A DNA stretch of 64,000 bases from TH5896 sp049578985 (GCA_049578985.1 JBAUMZ010000019.1:1-64000), one strand, 5' to 3'. Positions 17,314 to 26,618 are shown, counted from the first letter of the stretch. Numbers and translations: made by a program. Notes: generated by a model from the sequence alone, not told the origin.

Positions 17314-18786
17314 TTGAAAGCCTGCAATACTGTAGCACTTGTTACCATGAGTCTATTCATTTCCGCCTTTTGTAGTGCAGGTAATTCTTATTCTCAGATC
17401 TACAATCCTCATGGGGTTAAGATCTTATCTCCTGCCAGGGAACAAGTGGTACCCATAAATATCCAAAATTTCATGGTTGAAGGAGTTTCCACGGACAATT
17501 CTACAAACAACTGCGATGTGTCACTCCTTCTTAATGGGATAACTCCATATGTCAAAGCTTCTTCAAAGGGGAAGAACGGATCAGATGATTTCTCAATTTG
17601 GGAACGAATTTTCAACTCCAACTTACATTTGAACGTAGGACCAAACAAGTTAACTGCCAGGTTACTCTGTTCCGATGATGATAACAATCAAATAACTAAA
17701 TATCATTCTGTAAACTTTACAGGAACAAATGAAACGAAAGTCGTTGAAAGCGAACCGACCTCGTCAGAAAACGAAACGACTTCCACTCCCATAACTAAGG
17801 TACTAAATTCGCCTTCGATAAGAGATGATATCTCTCCACCTGACATTACTGGAGTCTTTGAAAGCGAATCTACCTCATCAGATCAAGTGGTTAGAAACAT
17901 AACTTCGGGTCCGGTAATAATCCCTCCAAGTGGAAGTCAAGAGTCATACATGCCTGATTCTTCTCCTGTTAATGATTCCGTAATAATACCTAATGCAACC
18001 AGCTCAAGTGAGTCTTCGGATAATAGTACCTCGCCATCTGTAATGATCCCTTCAAGTGAGTCTTACCCGTCCAATCAAGTTTCGAAGGAAATCATCGAGC
18101 AACGCGAGTCCAGGGGTGAAGAAAACAACGATATTCCCCTAATATTTCCTACCCCATCACCTCGTGTCACGTCCGATGATGATAGAGATGATACTGTCCT
18201 GCCAGTTCAAGATTTGTTTCCTGTGATTGAAAATAAGAAAACCAAGATTGAGGAGGGCTCACATAACGAGACCGTGTCGGTGCCATCAAATGTGAAAATC
18301 CCTGACTCATCTGAATCTAACTTCACTGGGTCTCCAAGCGCGAATACCTTAACTACTCCACCTGAAAACCAATCACAAACAATGGATGTTTCCAACTTCT
18401 ACGGGAAGGGAGCCGTGAATAGCACTTCTATAAGGGCCATGGCTGGAGCTGATCAAATTGTAAACGAAGGTATGGAGGTTACTCTCAGTGGAGACTCTAC
18501 CTCTACAAATAGTACTCAGTTATCATATGAATGGAGACAGGTAGGTGGTGATTTGAAAGTATCTATGGGACAGAAGAATGCAAAACAAATTAGCTTCCAG
18601 GCACCAGCGGTAGATAAGGATTCAAAATTAACCTTCAAGTTTATCGTGTTCGCTGCTGGAACACAAATTTCGTCGGATGAGGTTGACATCACCATAAATG
18701 ATGTCCCACAGAATCTTGAGAATAACGAATCAAGTGATTCTCAAGATGGGGAATTGAGTGAAAATTACGATCGCGATGACAACTAG
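17314..18786 (+). CDS. Secreted Ser/Thr-rich protein with C-terminal PKD-like domain
   Basis: 490 residues, TTG start giving a typical signal peptide: basic start (MKACN), then a hydrophobic core (TVALVTMSLFISAFCSAG). Residues about 30-140 form an Ig-like beta domain (GVKILSPAREQVVPI to LTARLLCSDDDN). Residues about 145-375 are low-complexity Ser/Thr/Pro/Asn with many N-x-S/T sites, so heavy glycosylation is likely. The end (AGADQIVNEGMEVTLSGDST, then LSYEWRQVGG) is a PKD-like fold. There is no C-terminal anchor, so it may be a cell-surface or released protein. Function unknown. Confidence 0.8.
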   Translation: MKACNTVALVTMSLFISAFCSAGNSYSQIYNPHGVKILSPAREQVVPINIQNFMVEGVSTDNSTNNCDVSLLLNGITPYVKASSKGKNGSDDFSIWERIFNSNLHLNVGPNKLTARLLCSDDDNNQITKYHSVNFTGTNETKVVESEPTSSENETTSTPITKVLNSPSIRDDISPPDITGVFESESTSSDQVVRNITSGPVIIPPSGSQESYMPDSSPVNDSVIIPNATSSSESSDNSTSPSVMIPSSESYPSNQVSKEIIEQRESRGEENNDIPLIFPTPSPRVTSDDDRDDTVLPVQDLFPVIENKKTKIEEGSHNETVSVPSNVKIPDSSESNFTGSPSANTLTTPPENQSQTMDVSNFYGKGAVNSTSIRAMAGADQIVNEGMEVTLSGDSTSTNSTQLSYEWRQVGGDLKVSMGQKNAKQISFQAPAVDKDSKLTFKFIVFAAGTQISSDEVDITINDVPQNLENNESSDSQDGELSENYDRDDN

Positions 18787-19575
18787 TCCTTTCCACAACA
18801 CTACTTATATTGCATGTTCCGTGCATGTTCAAGGTCTCAAGTGAGTGGCCTGAATATCACTGATTTCCGTCTTAAAGTAGACAAAGATCTGCAACCAGTA
18901 ACGAAGTATTTAGACTGCAGTCTCAAGGTGTCTCCTTGTAAACCTCTCAGTTTCCGTTGGATGTCAGAACTCCAATTCTCAAATCCAGGGTGACGAGAAC
19001 GGAGTAGCAATAACTGCACAACAGACATTCGACTGAGACTGAGCGAGTGTAACACATTTGGATCCAACTCCAATAATTTTTTTAGTGTTGTTATTACATG
19101 GCAGTTTGTATTCAATATTTGACAGCTCACTGCCTACTGCCATGGTTATAGCTGAATGTAAAACCACCAGAGATGACAAAGATGTTGAATGTTTGTGGTT
19201 TTGATACCCACTTTGATAAATATAACTTCTGTTTTGGAGAGGCCAGGGAGTTGCAGGAGTTTATCTGGAGAGACTGTCTGGTGCTGGACTTCGAGGGAAC
19301 TGCTTCTATTTCTAGTGTATCCGTTACACCGTGAAGAGTGGCTGAGAAGAGGTGCTATGTGGAGGATTCAATTTGTCTTCCATAGCAAGGACACATATCT
19401 ACTTGTTGTTGCTGCATTTGAAGATCTTCAGATAATACAACTATGCAAAAATCCTATGGCGTTACAACCGCTTATACATGAGGGACTGACGATCCGACTT
19501 ATTAATTATCGAAAAATCACTGAGCGAGGTAAGTCCTTGTTTGTCTACTTTACTTACAAGCTTAAGGTCTTGGAC
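18787..19575. other. Gene-poor 0.8-kb interval
   Basis: Several overlapping frames of 60-140 codons exist on both strands (for example 19189-19611 plus and 18837-19130 minus). None has recognisable motifs, good composition or a distinct promoter. It may be a decayed gene or non-coding DNA. No RNA gene was recognised and no terminal inverted repeats were found. Confidence 0.4.
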
Positions 19576-20157
19576 TTACAAAGAGCTTGCAGTGTTCATG
19601 TACCACTTTGAAAACTTCCCTATAGACTTGTAGCGATGAGAAAATAAGGACTTTCTATTCACTTGGCTTAACTCTCCGTACGTCTTACTAGTGTTTTTCG
19701 GAACAAAAATGGGATCAAAGCCCCAGCCACCATTAGTAGCGGATCTGTTTAGCAATCCTTGTGTCTTGCCAGTAAACAATTTTAGGGTGTGTCCATCATT
19801 GTATGCGATCACTGAAACGAAATACGCTTTTCGATTTGTCTTATTTTTCATTAGTTTCAACAAACCTTCGTTGCCTAGGGTTTTGTAAATGAATGATGAA
19901 TATTGTCCTGGGAAACCCTTCAATGAACTTATGTAGAATCCGTCATCTTCAATGATGACTGGCCCTTTGAGATATTCAAATGCACTGGTCGATTTGGCCT
20001 TCGCTATTTTATATAGTGATTCGGATTGGATTTCCTGGATTGATATTCTGACAAAGTGAGAGACTATTCCATACTTGCTTAATATCGGCTCAATTTCTCT
20101 GTACTTGTTGGAATTTGAACTTGCAAAATAAATTTTATTGATCTTAGCCCGTCCCAA
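19576..20157 (-). CDS. rdgB: Non-canonical purine NTP pyrophosphatase (RdgB/HAM1)
   Basis: 193 residues, ATG start. Hydrolyses XTP, dITP and related triphosphates to monophosphates, keeping deaminated purines out of nucleic acids. Diagnostic motifs: IYFASSNSNKYREIEPIL (SNxxKxxE substrate loop), VIIEDDGFYISSLKGFPG with metal-binding acids near residue 70, and GGWGFDPIFVP. Length is normal for archaeal members. It lies 82 bp from the end of bud32, on the same strand. Confidence 0.95.
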   Translation of the reverse strand: MGRAKINKIYFASSNSNKYREIEPILSKYGIVSHFVRISIQEIQSESLYKIAKAKSTSAFEYLKGPVIIEDDGFYISSLKGFPGQYSSFIYKTLGNEGLLKLMKNKTNRKAYFVSVIAYNDGHTLKLFTGKTQGLLNRSATNGGWGFDPIFVPKNTSKTYGELSQVNRKSLFSHRYKSIGKFSKWYMNTASSL

Positions 20158-20239
20158 ATTGAGATACTACATGAGAATCAGAGGTCCTTATTATTCCAAT
20201 ACTAATAGTCAAAATGCTAAGTGATAGTATAAAGCAATG

Positions 20240-20920
20240 CTAAGAGGAATTCGCAATGCGTGAATATCTTCCCCTACTCTGTATTTCGTCAACCTTTCGT
20301 AATACCTTTCTCCCTCTTTCGGAGGGACTGAATGACGAATACGCCTCAGAGAAATTCGAGAAAGCTTGATCAAATATCTCATAATGCACGCTATTTAGGA
20401 CCTCCTTGAGCATCCGCAGATCTGATGCCATGTCTTCCAGTCTTTGAGAAAAGAAAGACAAACCGAAATCAATTATTGCGAGTTCAGTATGACTATCCTG
20501 AGGGTCACCTTCAAGAAGAAAGTTAGACGTAGTTATATCTCCATGGATTATGTTCTTGGAATGAAGTTTTGCTATGCATTCTCCTAATTTTAATGCCATG
20601 TTGGCCGAAAAGACGGTCTTCAAATTTACACCTTCGATGTATTCCATAATTATTTCATTTCGGTGCGTATCTAAGAAATATACATACGGAGATCTAATCC
20701 ATGCCTCTTTGGCCTTCGAGAGCATCTCGGCCTCACGAATTGTTCTTCTATGTCTCAACTCCCTGTCTAAAATAGGATGTCGATAAGATCTTTCAGTCCT
20801 CAGTTTTGATAGTGCTCGCTTACCATACCAATCAATTAGAAAAAGATCTGCCTCAGACCCTTTCTTGAGTAGGATCGGAAGTTTGTTCGACAATAGTAAT
20901 ATAAATTGGAGCAATCTCAT
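20240..20920 (-). CDS. bud32: Bud32/PRPK-type protein kinase of the KEOPS complex
   Basis: 226 residues from ATG 20920. A TTG at 20893 would begin the protein just before the family's usual first strand (PILLKKGSEADLF) and would avoid the 15-bp overlap with the divergent PH-like gene, so the true start may be there. Small RIO-like kinase/ATPase supporting t6A37 synthesis with Kae1. Visible motifs: GSEADLF glycine loop, KLRTERSYRHPILD with LRHRRTIREAEML, catalytic IIHGDITTSNFLLEG (HGD) and IIDFGLSF (DFG). Kae1 is encoded about 350 bp upstream on the same strand. Confidence 0.93.
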   Translation of the reverse strand: MRLLQFILLLSNKLPILLKKGSEADLFLIDWYGKRALSKLRTERSYRHPILDRELRHRRTIREAEMLSKAKEAWIRSPYVYFLDTHRNEIIMEYIEGVNLKTVFSANMALKLGECIAKLHSKNIIHGDITTSNFLLEGDPQDSHTELAIIDFGLSFFSQRLEDMASDLRMLKEVLNSVHYEIFDQAFSNFSEAYSSFSPSERGRKVLRKVDEIQSRGRYSRIANSS

Positions 20921-21256
20921 AAAAGTGTGAGTGGGGCAGTACCAAGACCGGGAGAAAAACTGATTATACAAGAAGACTGTGCTGAGGATAAATTGAAGAA
21001 TGGGATATTGACATTGACAAACCAACGACTCATTTTCGAAAAGACAGAAGGTAGAATGACAACGTTGAGCAAAAAGACTGAGGAGGTACTCCTCGACATT
21101 CCACTGGAAAAGATTTCAGCTTCGAGGTCGGAGGGCTTTATCATAGCAAAAGTCGTCGTCGAATTAAGTGATCGGTCTTACAAGTTCGGCGTTCTAAATA
21201 CAGGACATTGGGCCGAAGAAATAATGAATCAAGTTAACGAAGCCAAACGTATTTAA
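20906..21256 (+). CDS. Small PH/GRAM-like domain protein
   Basis: 116 residues from TTG 20906; GTG 20927 is also possible and would remove the overlap with bud32. The run GEKLIIQEDCAEDKLKNGIL then LTLTNQRLIFEKTEG is the beta pattern of PH/GRAM-like domains: a strand, then xLTNxRLIF. VLLDIPLEKISASRSE and a C-terminal amphipathic helix (AEEIMNQVNEAKRI) follow. These domains bind lipids or proteins. No membrane helix. Convergent with kae1 across a 10-bp gap. Partner unknown. Confidence 0.65.
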   Translation: MEQSHKSVSGAVPRPGEKLIIQEDCAEDKLKNGILTLTNQRLIFEKTEGRMTTLSKKTEEVLLDIPLEKISASRSEGFIIAKVVVELSDRSYKFGVLNTGHWAEEIMNQVNEAKRI

Positions 21257-21266
21257 TTGGCCTTAA

Positions 21267-22277
21267 TTATCTCCACGTTACATTCACAGAGTCCAAACGC
21301 CATGCTTGATCGATAAACCCATTTTCTGGCGCTACACTTAGTTTCGAATGTACATGATCAACTAAGCTCGTTAACGCAATTTGGACGCCGTTGTCTCCCG
21401 CATAATGGATTGGACAGATATGCAGTTTAGCACCGTGTCTTAAACAAACATAATTTAACATGTCTGCTAGGCGTCTATTAGCCGCTACTCCTCCAACCAC
21501 TATTACTTCTTCTTTGTTAGTGAATGAGATAGCTCTCTCAGTGGCCTCGGCTAAAATTGCGAATGCCGTTTCTTGTAGAGAGTAACATGTATTGCCAACA
21601 TCAAATCTCCCATCCTTGGTAAGTTTTATCGCTGCTGTAAGCAACCCGCTGAATGAAACGTCATTTCCTTTAATCGTGTACGGTATCCAGGAATACTCTT
21701 TACTGGAGTTGCTTGCTAATCTTTCAATCATCGATCCACAAGGGGATGAAAAACCCAGTGACCTCCCATATTGATCAAGTAGTTGACCTATGGTGATGTC
21801 CAAGGTTTCTCCGAATATTCTCCACCTCTTGTTAAAAAACAAGAGAATCATCGTGTGACCGCCCGAAACCAGAACGACTAAAGGGTTACTAACACCTGTC
21901 AGACAGGCCCCAAGCTCAATGTGAGCTAATGCATGATTGACAGGCACCAAGGGTTTTCTATAGTATGTGGACAGGAGGCGAGCTAGAACAGCTCCTATCC
22001 TTAGACATGGTCCCAGTCCGGGACCTGCGGAATAGCCAATTATATCTATTCGTTCCATCTCTACAGACGAACGCGAAATCGCTTCCTTCAAGATTCTGCT
22101 GCACACATTAGCGTGATGTCTTGATGCCTCTCTTGGGTGTATACCGGAACCTTCTGGAGGCCTGTAAGACGAGCGTACATCTGACAATATTCTAAAAGAT
22201 CCTTTCTTCTCCTCCTTCATTTCTGCTATAGCACAGCCGAAAGTGTGAGCCGTACTTTCTATTCCTAAGGCTAACAA
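21267..22277 (-). CDS. kae1: tRNA N6-threonylcarbamoyladenosine synthase catalytic subunit (Kae1/TsaD)
   Basis: 336 residues, TTG start. Transfers the threonylcarbamoyl group to A37 of ANN-decoding tRNAs within KEOPS. ASKHA-fold motifs are all present: LALGIESTAHTFGCAI phosphate loop at the start, PVNHALAHIELGACL with the metal-binding histidines near residue 105, VVLVSGGHTMIL, and VVGGVAANRRLADML near residue 270. It follows the YchF gene closely (17 bp) on the same strand, with bud32 downstream. Here the two KEOPS genes are separate rather than fused as in some euryarchaea. Confidence 0.96.
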   Translation of the reverse strand: MLALGIESTAHTFGCAIAEMKEEKKGSFRILSDVRSSYRPPEGSGIHPREASRHHANVCSRILKEAISRSSVEMERIDIIGYSAGPGLGPCLRIGAVLARLLSTYYRKPLVPVNHALAHIELGACLTGVSNPLVVLVSGGHTMILLFFNKRWRIFGETLDITIGQLLDQYGRSLGFSSPCGSMIERLASNSSKEYSWIPYTIKGNDVSFSGLLTAAIKLTKDGRFDVGNTCYSLQETAFAILAEATERAISFTNKEEVIVVGGVAANRRLADMLNYVCLRHGAKLHICPIHYAGDNGVQIALTSLVDHVHSKLSVAPENGFIDQAWRLDSVNVTWR

Positions 22278-22293
22278 AGAGAATCCTTATCTC

Positions 22294-23496
22294 CTATCTT
22301 CTGCTAGTCGTCGAAACTATTTTGATCACATCTCTATCCCTTAATTTGTACTCTGCTCCTACTCTCTGTTTAGATCTGACATCGATAGCGTAAAGGAAGC
22401 CTTGGCCCAATTGTTCATGCACCTTTCCGGCAAGTTCCTTCGCAGTAGAATCTTTTGGTAACAAATAAGCATCAGGAAGAACATTCCCCTTCTTGTCTAT
22501 TAGTTTGTTTTCGTCCTCAACAGGATAGATAACGATCATCCCAAGTAGTCCGAAACATACCCTATTCAAAATCTGCTGAACACCCGTTGAACCATACTTG
22601 GTTAGAACTGCCCGAACTTTCAGCAATGCTCTCTTTTGGTCTTCCCGAAGTAACACTTTTGGGTTGATGTCAAATGAACTGTCTCCAGGAAGGTACCGTA
22701 GCATCCCTTTTTTTGATCCGATCTTAAGCATGACTTCGGCCTCGGAAATGCAGGGGATGACTTCACTGTCGAGGCTCTTAAGTCTTAACAAGTTCGATTC
22801 AGCTGTTATGGAATCTGCCTTGTTAGCAGCGACCAACATCGGTTTTGCCAACTTCCTTAATGTTTGACAGAACAACAATAAATCAGAGGGAGACCACGAA
22901 GATACCTTCTTATCATCAAGTCTTGTTTCATTCATCGAAGTAATTATCTGATTTTCCTTCACCGACAATCCTGAAAGTAGTCTTGATAGTATCTTTGATG
23001 TTTTATCTGGGGTTCTCTGCAAATCTCTTGAAGTCCTCTCCAAGTTTTTTTTCAGATTTGTAACCAACCACATGTCAAATTCTTCTAAAACGAATTCTAC
23101 ATCTCGCATTGGATCTCCGGTTCCCGGGCTTACCGCGCGTCCATCCAAATCTGTACTCCCAGCTGCGTCTACGACATGCACCAGAGCATCAGCTTCCCTC
23201 GCACTATCTAAGAATTGGTTTCCTAAACCTCTGCCTTTGTGGGCATCTGGAACAAGCCCTGCTATATCCAGTATTCTGATAGGAATATATCTGCTGCCGT
23301 CTATACACATCGAATGCAATGGATTATCCCGAACCTGGAATTCTCTGCATACACACTTTGTCCTTACATATGCTACACCAATATTCGGCTCTATTGTTGT
23401 AAATGGAAAGTTAGCAGTTTGAACTCCTTGGCTTGTAGCAGCATTAAAGAATGTAGACTTACCCACATTTGATTTACCAATAATCCCTATTAACAA
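22294..23496 (-). CDS. ychF: YchF/OLA1-family P-loop NTPase with TGS domain
   Basis: 400 residues, TTG start 27 bp from a TATA-like element. Walker A is GIIGKSNVGKSTFFNAA at the extreme N-terminus, switch I NFPFTTIEPN, G3 ILDIAGLVPDAHKGRGLG, G4 VAANKADS. The C-terminal about 70 residues (TAKELAGKVHEQLGQGFLYA) are a TGS domain. This is the archaeal YchF/Obg-related branch, thought to interact with ribosomes and able to hydrolyse ATP or GTP. Cellular role uncertain. Probably co-transcribed with kae1. Confidence 0.92.
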   Translation of the reverse strand: MLIGIIGKSNVGKSTFFNAATSQGVQTANFPFTTIEPNIGVAYVRTKCVCREFQVRDNPLHSMCIDGSRYIPIRILDIAGLVPDAHKGRGLGNQFLDSAREADALVHVVDAAGSTDLDGRAVSPGTGDPMRDVEFVLEEFDMWLVTNLKKNLERTSRDLQRTPDKTSKILSRLLSGLSVKENQIITSMNETRLDDKKVSSWSPSDLLLFCQTLRKLAKPMLVAANKADSITAESNLLRLKSLDSEVIPCISEAEVMLKIGSKKGMLRYLPGDSSFDINPKVLLREDQKRALLKVRAVLTKYGSTGVQQILNRVCFGLLGMIVIYPVEDENKLIDKKGNVLPDAYLLPKDSTAKELAGKVHEQLGQGFLYAIDVRSKQRVGAEYKLRDRDVIKIVSTTSRR

Positions 23497-23516
23497 TTAT
23501 GTCCAGATGTTAGATA

Positions 23517-23529
23517 TTATTATATATAG
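23517..23529 (-). promoter_or_regulatory. TATA box of the ychF-kae1 unit
   Basis: On the minus strand this reads CTATATATAATAA and is centred 27 bp before the TTG start of ychF. That spacing supports both the TTG start and a leaderless mRNA. Confidence 0.55.
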
Positions 23530-23646
23530 ACATACTTCACATTCCACTAAAATCAAACAAACTGTGCTTTGGACTTTTTTTGTTTGTACTTTGACCTTAA
23601 CATTCAATCAAATCTGGCACTAACCTTAAATACTTACTGAGATTTT

Positions 23647-25047
23647 ATGAAGCATTTTAGGAGAGAATCTGATTTGGCCGGAATTGTCGCGGTTTCAGAC
23701 GCTGAAAATAAAAGAGCAAAAAACGTTGTCTATATCCTGGCCCATTGTATGCGAATGCTCCAGCACAGAGGCAAGGCCTATTGGAAATTAATGGTAGGCA
23801 AGAATATTGCTGAAGGTGTTGGCCCCTTGCCTTACGAAGAAAAGATTTTCAGAATTGTAAAAGAGCGTAAACTCATCGGATATGACGGAATCGGATTTCT
23901 ATCTAAGCGGCGGCCGGAGTCAAGTGGCTTTAAACACAGCCAAATCGCCCTGGATGGATTCTTAGTAGATACCGAAAAATTATACCTGCATCCCATGATA
24001 GGCGGGGCAAGGGATAGTGATCCTCTGTATCAAATCTATTGCGTTTTCAAGACACTTCTGACCAAAAATCGTGATCCTCCTAAAGCTACCGACTTTTTAG
24101 ATCGACACTTGAGAGGAAATATACTCGTACGGGTGGATGACAACATCTATGCATATCGAAATAGCACGGGGTTCAAACCTCTAGTGCTAGGAAGTACCAG
24201 AAAAGGGACTTTGCATGTGATTGCATCAGAAAACTCTTTACGGATTTCGCTAATCGATCTCACATTCAGAGACGTGGCTCCAGGGGAACTATTAAAACTG
24301 GATAGAAAATCTGGTCCTGTCACATTGACAACGCAACTATCACCCAATATGGTAGTAGACCCTTTCGAATTTATCAGGGAATCGAATGTGGCATCCATCG
24401 TAAACGGCAAGAGTATTTATGAAATAAGAAAAAATATAGGAAGAGAGCAGTCGAAGTTTCTTTCAGGAAGATTCCAGATCGAATCTGCATTTGCTGAACC
24501 CGACTACACGAGACCTATGGGTTTAGGCTTTAGCTTGGAGTATCAAAAAAATCATAAAATGTTTGAAATAGGTGAGGGTGTCATAAAGGATCGATATGAC
24601 GATTCCGATCACATGATCGACTTTTCAGAGGAAGTTAGCAAGTACAAACTATTAACAACTAGTAAATCCTTGAAATTTGTTGTAGAGAATTTGGTCGTAG
24701 ATAAGAGCATTGGAACAATCCAAGGTACCATTCAGACTGGCGCTACGGTCAAGGAAACGATTCATTATCTGAAGAAAGCGGGGGCGAAGCAGATTATTGT
24801 CGTGGTTAGCTATCCACCGACAATTGATGGTAGACAAGTTGGACTTTACACACAGCACCGAGATTTTGTTGCCAACAGATATGTAGGAAAAGTATCGTCA
24901 ATCGATGAAATCAATGCCCTAATGAGTCACGAAATAGGTGCTGATAATGTCTATTATAATTCTCCTACCTCATTGTCTAAAGCGATAGGAATAGCCGAAG
25001 TAAACTTATGGTTCCCAGAATGGATAAGGTTCCTGGAGTATCAGTGA
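23647..25047 (+). CDS. PurF-like protein lacking the glutaminase Cys and the intact PRPP loop
   Basis: 466 residues from ATG 23647. A TTG at 23674, with AGGAG about 10 bp upstream and better placed behind the TATA-like CTTAAATACT at 23625, would give an N-terminus MAGIVAVSD. Either way the residue equivalent to the nucleophilic Cys of amidophosphoribosyltransferase (MCGIxG) is Ala. The class II amidotransferase fold continues (HCMRMLQHRGKAYW). The C-terminal phosphoribosyltransferase half keeps the order VVDKSIGTIQGTIQTGATV then KKAGAKQIIVVVSYPP, where PurF has VDDSIVRGTT. Glutaminase activity is excluded and PRPP chemistry is doubtful. Possibly a regulatory or scaffold paralogue. Confidence 0.8.
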   Translation: MKHFRRESDLAGIVAVSDAENKRAKNVVYILAHCMRMLQHRGKAYWKLMVGKNIAEGVGPLPYEEKIFRIVKERKLIGYDGIGFLSKRRPESSGFKHSQIALDGFLVDTEKLYLHPMIGGARDSDPLYQIYCVFKTLLTKNRDPPKATDFLDRHLRGNILVRVDDNIYAYRNSTGFKPLVLGSTRKGTLHVIASENSLRISLIDLTFRDVAPGELLKLDRKSGPVTLTTQLSPNMVVDPFEFIRESNVASIVNGKSIYEIRKNIGREQSKFLSGRFQIESAFAEPDYTRPMGLGFSLEYQKNHKMFEIGEGVIKDRYDDSDHMIDFSEEVSKYKLLTTSKSLKFVVENLVVDKSIGTIQGTIQTGATVKETIHYLKKAGAKQIIVVVSYPPTIDGRQVGLYTQHRDFVANRYVGKVSSIDEINALMSHEIGADNVYYNSPTSLSKAIGIAEVNLWFPEWIRFLEYQ

Positions 25048-25382
25048 TTAGTCTGGATATCAAGACAGACGTCGAAAGGCTTAGAATATCAAATGCACCA
25101 ATAGACAAAGTAGTCCTAATAGAAGGCATTTCTTTATCAGTCGACAACATATCCATTGAAAGAGTTGAACTCAGACAATACTTGGAAAGATCGGATAAGG
25201 AGAGTGGATATTACTCACTAATAACAGCCTATCTTAAATCAAGCAAAGGAGAAATAGAACTTAAGTTCGATGAAGGGTTTAAAGGAAAAGACCCACTGTC
25301 AGAGATATCCCTAATTCTGATGAGATACGTAGGTCTTGAGTCATTAATAAACCGACTTCTCATCGCATTCGATGAAACGTAG
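25044..25382 (+). CDS. Small protein coupled to the PurF-like gene, function unknown
   Basis: 112 residues from GTG 25044, whose GTGA overlaps the stop of the previous gene by 4 bp. In-frame ATG 25020 would overlap more. No family recognised. The sequence alternates strands and charged helices (KVVLIEGISLSVDNISIERV, YYSLITAYLKSSKGEIELKF) and ends in LILMRYVGLESLINRLLIAF. No membrane segment or metal motif. The overlap makes it a likely partner of the PurF-like protein. Confidence 0.6.
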   Translation: MISLDIKTDVERLRISNAPIDKVVLIEGISLSVDNISIERVELRQYLERSDKESGYYSLITAYLKSSKGEIELKFDEGFKGKDPLSEISLILMRYVGLESLINRLLIAFDET

Positions 25383-25447
25383 TCTGCTTCATTTCAAATT
25401 CAATTGCAACATCACGCCCGAAAGCTCAGTAAGATCAATTGGTATTA

Positions 25448-25957
25448 TCATTTAAAGTCCTCATGAACTGATTTTGCATAATTACGAATTTCTTTAACAT
25501 CGTCTACTATTCCTGCAATATCCGCAGTCCCATTTGTACTTCTGATGCTATGCAAGAGCTCTTTTATTTCCAATACCGTGGAACTAATTTCCGAAATCAA
25601 ATTTTTCGATGCGCTAACCAATTCCTTAGTGCCCCCCTCGCTGTTAAGAGTATCTAGTGCAATTCTGCATCCTCTTATAGTGCTCGAGATTTCATCCATC
25701 AGGCCTGAATTCTGAGTGTCGCTACGCAGACTATCTATTTTCGAAGAAATCCTTTCGATCGACTCCAATGTAAGCCTAAAATTTTCAATGTTTTTGACCA
25801 TTGAAGGATCCTTGAAGGACTCTACTATCTCTCTAACTGTAGCTGTGATATCCTTCATTCTATTCAAAGATTCATGTACTTCTGGATTTTTGAGGTCTCG
25901 AATTATCTGTATCGCATTCGAAGAAGTCTCTCGAATGTCATTTAGTTTCCCGCCCAT
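25448..25957 (-). CDS. Coiled-coil protein of unknown function
   Basis: 169 residues, ATG start. Almost entirely helical with regular hydrophobic heptads (NAIQIIRDLKNPEVHESLNR, TVREIVESFKDPSMVKNIEN, ISSTVLEIKELLHSIRS). The NPEVHESL / DPSMVKNI segments repeat a pattern (xxLKxPEVxxxL) seen in DUF1641-like and related coiled-coil proteins, but I cannot place it firmly. No signal peptide or membrane helix. It is flanked by convergent and divergent neighbours, so it is probably its own transcript. Confidence 0.65.
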   Translation of the reverse strand: MGGKLNDIRETSSNAIQIIRDLKNPEVHESLNRMKDITATVREIVESFKDPSMVKNIENFRLTLESIERISSKIDSLRSDTQNSGLMDEISSTIRGCRIALDTLNSEGGTKELVSASKNLISEISSTVLEIKELLHSIRSTNGTADIAGIVDDVKEIRNYAKSVHEDFK

Positions 25958-26161
25958 AGTTGTAATACATTCACTTAGTTAATAAAACTAAACTAGTGTA
26001 AATTATTCATGGTAAAATGCAGATGAGATGAAATGGTGTATTGCAATTAGATATCACCATGTTTTGTTATTCGAGTTCGCAGAAGATGCCTGGCTCATCT
26101 GATATATCAACTCTCCAACTAGTTTGTGCAACAATATCAGTCAAGCCATTATACCAGTACC

Positions 26162-26557
26162 ATGATATCAAACCTTTATTCGTTAGAATCAGCAGAAGAA
26201 AACATTTACATTAATCTAAAAAAAAACAATACCATAATACTCAGTCGCGCCCCTTTTATTCAAAGTTATGGCGTACGGCAATTGATGAAGCATAGGAATA
26301 GGTTAGAAATTATTGCACTAATTCTTCAGAACTCGTCGGATGAAAGTGGTGCATCTCAAAAAAAGATCATGTACAGGTCATTTTTGTCATATCATCATCT
26401 TAAAGATTATCTAACTCTTTTATCGGTAAATGGTCTTATCGAGTTTTCGGATACTCAAAGAAAATATAAGGTTACAGATAAGGGTAAGAAATTTTTGCAA
26501 ATATATAATGGCCTTAATGAAGTAGTAGAAATAACAAATACGATAACGTCGAGATGA
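26162..26557 (+). CDS. Winged-helix transcriptional regulator
   Basis: 131 residues from ATG 26162; GTG 26126 and ATG 26285 are in frame, and the conserved domain starts only at the last. The domain (RNRLEIIALILQNSSDE, SQKKIMYRSFLSYHHLKDYL, LLSVNGLIEFSDTQRKYKVT, DKGKKFLQIYNGL) is the HTH_45-type winged helix common in Thaumarchaeota. The basic recognition helix is followed by a beta wing. No ligand domain. Target unknown. Confidence 0.8.
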   Translation: MISNLYSLESAEENIYINLKKNNTIILSRAPFIQSYGVRQLMKHRNRLEIIALILQNSSDESGASQKKIMYRSFLSYHHLKDYLTLLSVNGLIEFSDTQRKYKVTDKGKKFLQIYNGLNEVVEITNTITSR

Positions 26558-26618
26558 AATTAGGAGGGCGCCTCTAAATTTATGCCGTACCTATAGCTTT
26601 GTTTTTCCAATGACGTGT

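Noticed and set aside
18837..19611. Several frames (97, 66 and 140 codons) in the gene-poor interval, considered as transposase remnants
   Set aside because: No DDE or HUH motif, no inverted ends, and mutually overlapping frames; kept only as an unexplained interval.
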